Source of the DNA: Archivesica marissinica | Lineage: Eukaryota; Mollusca; Bivalvia; Venerida; Vesicomyidae | DNA: 64,000 bases | Direction of reading: 5' to 3' | Assembly: GCA_014843695.1 (NCBI GenBank) | Contig: CM026393.1 | Location: forward strand, 11,582,867 to 11,646,866 | Shown: in pieces, positions 57,437 to 64,000 of the stretch | How the letters are laid out: the number at the start of each line of letters is the position of its first letter | How positions within the stretch are numbered: position 1 is the stretch's first letter | Made by a program: the position numbers and the translations under genes | Notes under the pieces: generated by a model | What the model saw: only the letters and a program-made list of their open reading frames with translations | Told to the model about the DNA's origin: nothing | The model's database searches: none

Positions 57437-58975
57437 CTGGATCAGTCTCATGTCTGTGCCTGGATCAGTCTCATGTATGTGCCTGGATCAGTCTCATGTC
57501 TGTGCCTGGATCAGTCTCATGTCTGTGCCTGGATCAGTCTCATGTCTGTGTCTGGATCAGTCTCATGTCTGTGCCTGGATCAGTCTCATGTCTGTGCCTG
57601 GATCAGTCTCATGTCTGTGCCTGGATCAGTCTCATGTCTGGATCAGTCTCATGTCTGTGCCTGGATCAGTCTCATGTCTGTATCAGTCTCATGTATGTGC
57701 CTGGATCAGTCTCATGTCTGTGCCTGGATCATTCTCATGTCTGTGCCTGGATCAGTCTCATGTCTGTGCCTGGATCATTCTCATGTCTGTGCCTGGATCA
57801 TTCTCATGTCTGTGCCTGGATCAGTCTCATGTCTGTGCCTGGATCAGTCTCATGTCTGTGCCTGGATTATTCTCATGTCTGTGCCTGAATCATTCTCATG
57901 TCTGTGCCTGGATCAGTCTCATGTCTGTCCCTGGACCTGTCTCATGTCTGTGCCTGGATCAGTCTCATGTCTGTGCCTGGATCAGTCTCATGTCTGTGCC
58001 TGGACCAGTCTCATGTATGTGCCTGGATCAGTCTCATGTCTGTGCCTGGATCAGTCTCATGTCTGTGCCTGGATCAGTCTCATGTCTGTGCCTGGATCAG
58101 TCTCATGTCTGTGCCTGGATCAGTGTCATGTCTGTGCCTGGATTAGTCTCATGCCTGTGCCTGGATTAGTCTCATGTCTGTGCCTGGATCGGTCTTATGT
58201 CTGTGCCTGGATCGGTCTCATGTCTGTGCCTGGATCAGTCTCATGTCTGTGCCTGGATCAGTCTCATGTCTGTGCCTGGATCAGTCTCATGTCTGTGCCT
58301 GGATCAGTCTCATGTCTGTGCCTGGATCAGTCTCATGTCTGTGCCTGGATCAGTCTCATGTCTGTGCCTGGATCAGTCTCATGTATGTGCCTGGATCAGT
58401 CTCATGTCTGTGCCTGGATCAGTCTCATGTCTGTGCCTGGATCAGTCTCATGTCTGTGCCTGGATCAGTCTCATATCTGTGCCTGGATCAGTCTCATCTC
58501 TGTGCCTGGATCAGTCTCATATCTGTGCCTGGATCAGTCTCATGTCTGTGCCTAGATCAGTCTCATGTCTGTGCCTGGATCAGTCTTATGTCTGTGCCTG
58601 GATCAGTCTCATGTCTGGATCAGTCTCATGTCTGGATCAGTCTCATGTCTGGATCAGTCTCATGTCTGGATCAGTCTCATGTCTGGATCAGTCTCATGTC
58701 TGGATCAGTCTCATGTCTGTGCCTGGATCAGTCTCATGTCTGGATCAGTCTCATGTCTGGATCAGTCTCATGTCTGTGCCTGGATCAGTCTCATGTCTGT
58801 GCCTGGATCAGTCTCATGTCTGTGCCTGGATCAGTCTCATGGCTGTGCCTGGATCAGTCTCATGTCTGTGCCTGGATCAGTCTCATGTCTGTGCCTGGAT
58901 TCGTCTCATGTCTGTGCCTGGATCAGTCTTGTGTCTGTGCCTGGATCAGTCTCATGTCTGTGCCTGGATTCGTCT
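57437..58975. repeat. 23-bp minisatellite, about 67 copies, with a 17-bp sub-array
   Basis: The unit is CTGGATCAGTCTCATGTCTG plus TGC. At about 58605-58770 most units lack six bases and form a 17-bp array (CTGGATCAGTCTCATGT). GATCATTCTC variants cluster at 57720-57900. Sixty-nine bases (three units) is divisible by three, so all plus frames stay open. Confidence 0.96.
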
Positions 58976-59287
58976 CTGCTTGGGCTCATCTCTGCATAAG
59001 ATGTCCAGGAAATGCATGCAAAGAAATACATTACAAAATATTCTTTGCCATGAACAATTGAACACAAGAATCGATTGAAAAAGCTGCAAAATGTCTTTAG
59101 ATATTTCAATGATTTTCATGGCCAATAATGATAAATCTGTTCTCAAGCTGCGTAAGGTATTAATTCTATGAAAACTAGATGGAATCTCCAGAGTTGAGAT
59201 GATCAAAGTTTAAACAAATGGGAGACGGTACCCAACATGTTCTCCGAAGTACTCCACATGTAGCAAGATGAAGTACGGGCATAGTTT
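58976..59287. other. single-copy sequence
   Basis: Nothing recognised. Confidence 0.5.
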
Positions 59288-59525
59288 GTGTGTTTTTATG
59301 TTTATTTATCGTCGCTACCGGTTGCCCATATGAGCGACGCCTCCTGAAGAGATTAGTCATTTTAGATTTTTGGAGGATAGTGCATGATACAGACAGACTC
59401 ATTCCAGAATCTCCTCTGGTTCTTTTACGTGCACGGTGTAAAGCACCGACGCGAGACCTCGGTTTAACGTCCCATCTGAAAGACTTAATTTTATTAGGGT
59501 CAGACGGGGGATCGAACCTGCATAG
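59288..59525 (-). mobile_element. SINE type 1, reverse, 5'-truncated
   Basis: TTTATGTTTATTTATCGTCG, ATGAGCGACGCCTCCTGAAG, GGTTCTTTTACGTGCACGGT and TTATTAGGGTCAGACGGGGG read the type 1 body backwards to GATCGAACCTGC, where the head stops. Confidence 0.87.
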
Positions 59526-59641
59526 TTATTTACAGCCAGTAAACTCCTGTTTTAGCAAACTTGGTAGAGACTGTTGTGTGGATGCTACTTACCAAATTGG
59601 CGACGTTTCTACAATTCATTCATGAAAAGAAGTGGTTTGTT

Positions 59642-59705
59642 TAACCCTTTCTTACATATCGGTAGATAATTAGGCTAATATACTACAATCTCTCCATACA
59701 TATGT
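59642..59705 (+). mobile_element. MITE family 2, left-end remnant
   Basis: TTAACCCTTTCTTACATATC, GGCTAATATACTACAATCTC and TCCATACATA match the first 60 or so bases of family 2. The rest is absent. Confidence 0.7.
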
Positions 59706-59837
59706 TACCTGGGGTTCGTAGCTATAGCACAAACTCAAAGTTCCTTTTACTAATCCATATATTCTTAACGAGAGCCAGAGTCTCTGTATCAGTACAGTCA
59801 TACAAATCTACTGTAGTCAGTTTAATTTACTGAATCT

Positions 59838-61555
59838 ACAATCTATCTGTGGATAGGTTTCACAATCTGTCTGTGGATAGGTTTCACAATCTATCTGTGG
59901 ATAGGTTTCACAATCTGTCTGTGGATAGGTTTCACAATCTATCTGTGGATAGGTTCCACAATCTGTCTGTGGATAGGTTTCACAATCTGTCTGTGGATAG
60001 GTTTCACAATCTATCTGTGGATAGGTTTCACAATCTGTCTGTGGATAGGTTTCACAATCTATCTGTGGATAGGTTTCACAATCTGTCTGTGGATAGGTTT
60101 CACAATCTGTCTGTGGATAGGTTTCACAATCTATCTGTGGATAGGTTTCACAATCTGTCTGTGGATAGGTTTCACAATCTGTCTGTGGATAGGTTTCACA
60201 ATCTGTCTGTGGATAGGTTTCACAATCTATCTGTGGATAGGTTTCACAATCTGTCTGTGGATAGGTTTCACAATCTATCTGTGGATAGGTTTCACAATCT
60301 GTCTGTGGATAGGTTTCACAATCTGTCTGTGGATAGGTTTCACAATCTATCTGTGGATAGGTTTCACAATCTGTCTGTGGATAGGTTTCACAATCTGTCT
60401 GTGGATAGGTTTCACAATCTATCTGTGGATAGGTTTCACAGTCTATCTGTGGGTAGGTTTCACAGTCTATCTGTGGGTAGGTTTCAGTCTATCTGTGGAT
60501 AGGTTTCACATTCTACCTTGTGGATAGGTTTCACAATCTATATGTGGGTAGGTTTCACAGTCTATCTGTGGGTAGGTTTCAGTCTATTTGTGGATAGGTT
60601 TCACAGTCTATCTGTGGGTAGGTTTCACAGTCTGTCTGTGGATAGGTTTCACAGTCTATCTGTGGATAGGTTTCACAGTCTATCTGTGGGTAGGTTTCAG
60701 TCTATCTGTGGATAGGTTTCACAGTCTATCTGTGGGTAGGTTTCACAGTCTATCTGTGGGTAGGTTTCAGTCTATCTGTGGATAGGTTTCACATTCTACC
60801 TGTGGATAGGTTTCACAATCTATCTGTGGATAGGTTTCACAATCTGTCTGTGGATAGGTTTCACAATCTATCTGTGGATAGGTTTCACAGTCTATCTGTG
60901 GATAGGTTTCACAGTCTATCTGTGGATAGGTTTCACAGTCTATCTGTGGATAGGTTTCACAATCTATCTGTGGATAGGTTTCACAATCTATCTGTGGATA
61001 GGTTACACAATCTATATGTGGATAGGTTTCACAACCTCTCTGGATAGGTTTCACAATCTATCTGTGGATAGGTTACACAGTCTATCTGTGGATAGGTTTC
61101 ACAACCTCTCTGGATAGGTTTCACAATCTATCTGTGGATAGGTTTCACAGTCTATCTGTGGATAGGTTACACAGTCTATCTGTGGATAGGTTTCACAACC
61201 TCTCTGGATAGGTTTCACAATCTATCTGTGGATAGGTTTCAGTCTATATGTGGATAGGTTTCACAGTCTGTCTGTGGATAGGTTTCACATTCTACCTGTG
61301 GATAGGTTTCACAGTCTATCTGTGGATAGGTTTCACAGTCTGTCTGTGGATAGGTTTCAGTCTGTCTGTGGGTAGGTTTCAGTCTATCTGTGGATAGGTT
61401 TCACAGTCTATCTGTGGATATGTTTCACAGTCTATCTGTGGATAGGTTTCACAGTCTATCTGTGGATAGGTTTCACAATCTGTCTGTGGATAGGTTTCAC
61501 AATCTATCTGTGGATAGGTTTCACAATCTGTCTGTGGATAGGTTACACAACCTCT
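59838..61555. repeat. 24-bp minisatellite, about 71 copies
   Basis: The unit is ACAATCTATCTGTGGATAGG plus TTTC, with TATCTG/TGTCTG alternation. From 60440 rightward, units with GGGTAGG and 21-bp short units (GTTTCAGTCTATCTGTGG) appear in repeated blocks. ACAACCTCTCTGGATAGG markers near 61032, 61100, 61195 and 61545 show further duplication. Confidence 0.96.
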
Positions 61556-62194
61556 CCTGTTGACTATTGAAAGGGTCCTTAGGGTCCTAAACAATTTAGC
61601 GGGAAGTGCACATAATTAGTTACGTTAGGAATTCACTCATTCACACGTGGTGTAGTCCTATTGTTCCCACTTATATAAAATTAGGTAAAAACGGGTGTGG
61701 GACGGATAGACATGCAGACAGACAGAATGTGTTTAAGATCAAATACAATCAAACGGTCGGACAGACACGCAGACAGACAGCAACTATATATATATATATA
61801 CCATGAACCTGTAACCACCAACAACAAGACTTTGTCCACCGCGTTTGTTGCGGACAAACTCAATTTGAACTTGTGCATTCGCCATAACTTTAAGTTGTAT
61901 GCATATGACATATATGTCTACTGGACAACAGCAAGTGGGAATAAAAGGATTAAACCTCACACGTGTACCTGACTTGACCATCACTCACCACTTGGATTAT
62001 ATATACGATAGTAATACAGTAAAATACAATAGAATCATATGGGACAATACTGCATAATTATGATACAATTCAGACCAGTGATTTTATGAGGCCATACTGA
62101 GAAAACTATTAGGTTGTCTGCTTGCAGTCCGTGGTTACAGAATATATTATATACCATCATTATTTATAGCTCGAGTGACTAAATACGACATGGT
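61556..62194. other. single-copy sequence with an (AT)n tract
   Basis: A short AT microsatellite at 61785-61801 lies beside AGACAGACAG words. Frames at 61606-61972 are unrecognised. Confidence 0.5.
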
Positions 62195-62385
62195 TTACAC
62201 AAACGACAGCCATTTAACTATCATGCAGTGGATAAAAGCAGTCACCATATCTACCCAACCTCCATAGATATTACAGGGAATACATGAGATTCTGGTCCGT
62301 TTTATGAATGTTGGTTTGGTTACTACATTATTGTCAATGTATGTGATATTGGTGTCAATAGGTGCTTATAAGTGAGAGTGTTAGA
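62195..62385 (+). mobile_element. MITE family 2, remnant lacking clear ends
   Basis: AAACGACAGCCATTTAACTA, TCATGCAGTGGATAAAAGCA, CCTCCATAGATATTACAGGG and GTGTCAATAGGTGCTTATAA keep the family order with many substitutions, so this is an old copy. Confidence 0.78.
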
Positions 62386-62593
62386 TTCAGCGCCAGAGTT
62401 AGAGGTTGATTTAGAAGAAATAGTCTCCGAGCTGCTTCCATTTTCCGCTCAGCGAAAAGCTTTTTAATACAGAATATAGTAGACAGTTGGTAGCGTCGTC
62501 AAAATCTCACCTGCATACCTTAAATGTCTCCATATTTTGTAGGTCTAGCTGTAGCCGCGACCTAGTTTTTGACCCCATTATAACAATTCAACG

Positions 62594-62868
62594 TAGTCCA
62601 GCGGTAACACGCTGGACTGGTAATCCAGGGATCGCAGGTTCGATCCCCTGTCTTACCCTAATAAAATTAACAGTCTTTCAGATGGGACTTTAAACTGAGG
62701 TCTCGTGTCGGTGCTGTATGCCGTGCACGTAAAAGAACCAGAGCAGAATCTGGAATGCGTCTCGGTCTGTATCATTGCACTATCCTCCAAAAATCTAAAA
62801 TGACTAATATCTACACGAGATGTATGGGCAACCGGTAGCGACGATAAATAAACGTAAAACACACGCAA
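62594..62868 (+). mobile_element. SINE type 1, full length
   Basis: GTAGTCCAGCGGTAACACGC, then CTGGA-CTGGTAA-TCCAG (loop triplet GGT, Thr-like) and GGTTCGATCCCC. The body is AGTCTTTCAGATGGGACTTT, with CTACACGAGATGTATGGGCA in place of the usual GGAGGCGTCGC. It ends GATAAATAAACGTAAAACAC. Confidence 0.88.
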
Positions 62869-63089
62869 TTTTGGTTACATTAGATTGTGATCTTGTGCAG
62901 GCAGCATTGTTGGGAGAACCAAACTATGAAGCTTTCAGGTTAGAATGTGCAACCTATCTAATTATCTACAATATGCATAGTTATGCCCCTTGAAACTCCA
63001 GATTCCCAATATTGTTATTTCTTACAATGGGAATACTTTGCATATTACTGTTAATGGATTTCATCCCCATTTCTTAAGGACATTTTGCG
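62869..63089. other. single-copy spacer
   Basis: Nothing recognised. Confidence 0.5.
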
Positions 63090-64000
63090 TGATTGTATCT
63101 TAGCTCCTGAAACTGCTTCTAACTGTATCTTAGCTCCTGAAACTGCTTCTAACTGTATCTTAGCTCCTGAAACTGTTTCTAACTGTATCTTAGCTCCTGA
63201 AACTGCTTCTAACTGTATCTTAGCTCCTGAAACTGCTTCTAACTGTATCTTAGCTCCTGAAACTGCTTCTAACTGTATCTTAGCCCATAAAGCTACTTCT
63301 AACTGTATATTAGCGCCTGAAACTGCTTCTAACTGTATCTTAGCTCCTGAAACTGCTTCCAACTGTATCTTAGCTCCTGAAACTGCTTCTAACCATATAT
63401 TAGCCCCTGAAACTGCTTCTAACTGTATCTTAGCTCCTGAAACTGCTTCTAACTGTATCTTAGCTCCTGAAACTGCTTCTAACTGTATCTTAGCTCCTGA
63501 CACTGCTTCTAACTGTATCTTAGCCCATAAAGCTACTTCTAACTGTCTTAGCTCCTGAAACTGCTTCTAACCGTATATTAGCCCCTGAAACTGTTTCTAA
63601 CTGTATCTTAGCTCCTGAAACTGCTTCTAACTGTATCTTAGCTCCTGAAACTGCTTCTAACTGTATCTTAGCTCCTGAAACTGCTTCTAACTGTATCTTA
63701 GCTCCTGAAACTGTTTCTAACTGTATCTTAGCTCCTGAAACTGCTTCTAACTGTATCTTAGCTCCTGAAACTGCTTCTAACTGTATCTTAGCTCCTGAAA
63801 CTGCTTCTAACTGTATCTTAGCTCCTGACACTGCTTCTAACTGTATCTTAGCTCCTGAAACTGCTTCTAACTGTATCTTAGCCCATAAAGCTACTTCTAA
63901 TTGTCTTAGCTCCTGAAACTGCTTCTAACTGTATCTTAGCTCCTGAAACTGCTTCTAACTGTATCTTAGCTCCTGAAACTGTTTCTAACTGTATCTTAGC
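63090..64000. repeat. 30-bp minisatellite, about 30 copies, running off the right edge
   Basis: The unit is CTGAAACTGCTTCTAACTGT plus ATCTTAGCTC. A distinctive CCCATAAAGCTACTTCTAA unit recurs near 63272, 63523 and 63881. In the last two it is followed by a 28-base short unit, a multi-unit higher-order repeat of about 360 bp. Frames of 103-157 codons are artefacts. Confidence 0.96.

Noticed and set aside
1375..64000. Bias of minisatellite periods toward multiples of three, which might imply coding origin
   Set aside because: Periods of 119, 44, 41, 32, 26, 52, 31, 59, 50, 23 and 26 bp are about as common as 33, 24, 27, 21, 39, 30, 36, 54 and 48.

Overview
The window looks like a gene-poor, repeat-dense piece of a lophotrochozoan invertebrate nuclear genome, most likely a mollusc. 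The evidence is spliced coding exons with canonical introns of 11-19 kb, several families of tRNA-derived SINEs, TTAA-flanked MITEs, and no bacterial-style gene packing. The species cannot be named from the sequence alone.

One conventional gene is recognisable, on the minus strand: a TIKI/TRABD2-family protein, a TraB-fold membrane metalloprotease that inactivates Wnt. Two coding exons are unambiguous (38129-37569 and 18531-18210). They join in phase 0, with a consensus acceptor and donor at each end. A probable first exon with a signal peptide lies at 49545-49420, with a TATA box and a CCAAT motif upstream. Together they encode about 336 residues. The C-terminal part, after the second conserved FGAG segment, is not seen and should lie to the left of the window. 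Positions 1-18209 would then be intron 3 or later, 18532-37568 intron 2, 38130-49419 intron 1, and everything right of about 49.7 kb 5' flank.

The rest is almost entirely repeats. About 25 minisatellite arrays (units 21-119 bp) fill roughly 23 kb, over a third of the window. The largest is a 48-bp array of about 119 copies over 5.7 kb (50695-56402), about 1 kb upstream of the predicted TIKI promoter. Others run at 25.2-29.6 kb, 38.7-42.7 kb, 57.4-61.6 kb and 63.1 kb to the right edge. Many have periods divisible by three and so give very long open frames on both strands. These are not genes.

Between the arrays are dispersed elements. There are at least seven SINE types, many with exact target-site duplications of 8-13 bp. 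Three MITE families have TTAACCC...GGGTTAA ends (piggyBac-like), a pogo-like MITE is flanked by TA, an unassigned CAGGG...CCCTG element has 6-bp duplications, and there is a decayed Tc1-type transposase gene.

The most interesting observation is that some satellites are demonstrably born inside transposable elements. The 36-bp array at 39945-41090 is an amplified internal segment of a SINE whose head and tail still flank it. The 119-bp and 44-bp arrays at 3.5-5.7 kb are two internal amplifications within one MITE whose left end starts the run and whose right end closes it at 5779.
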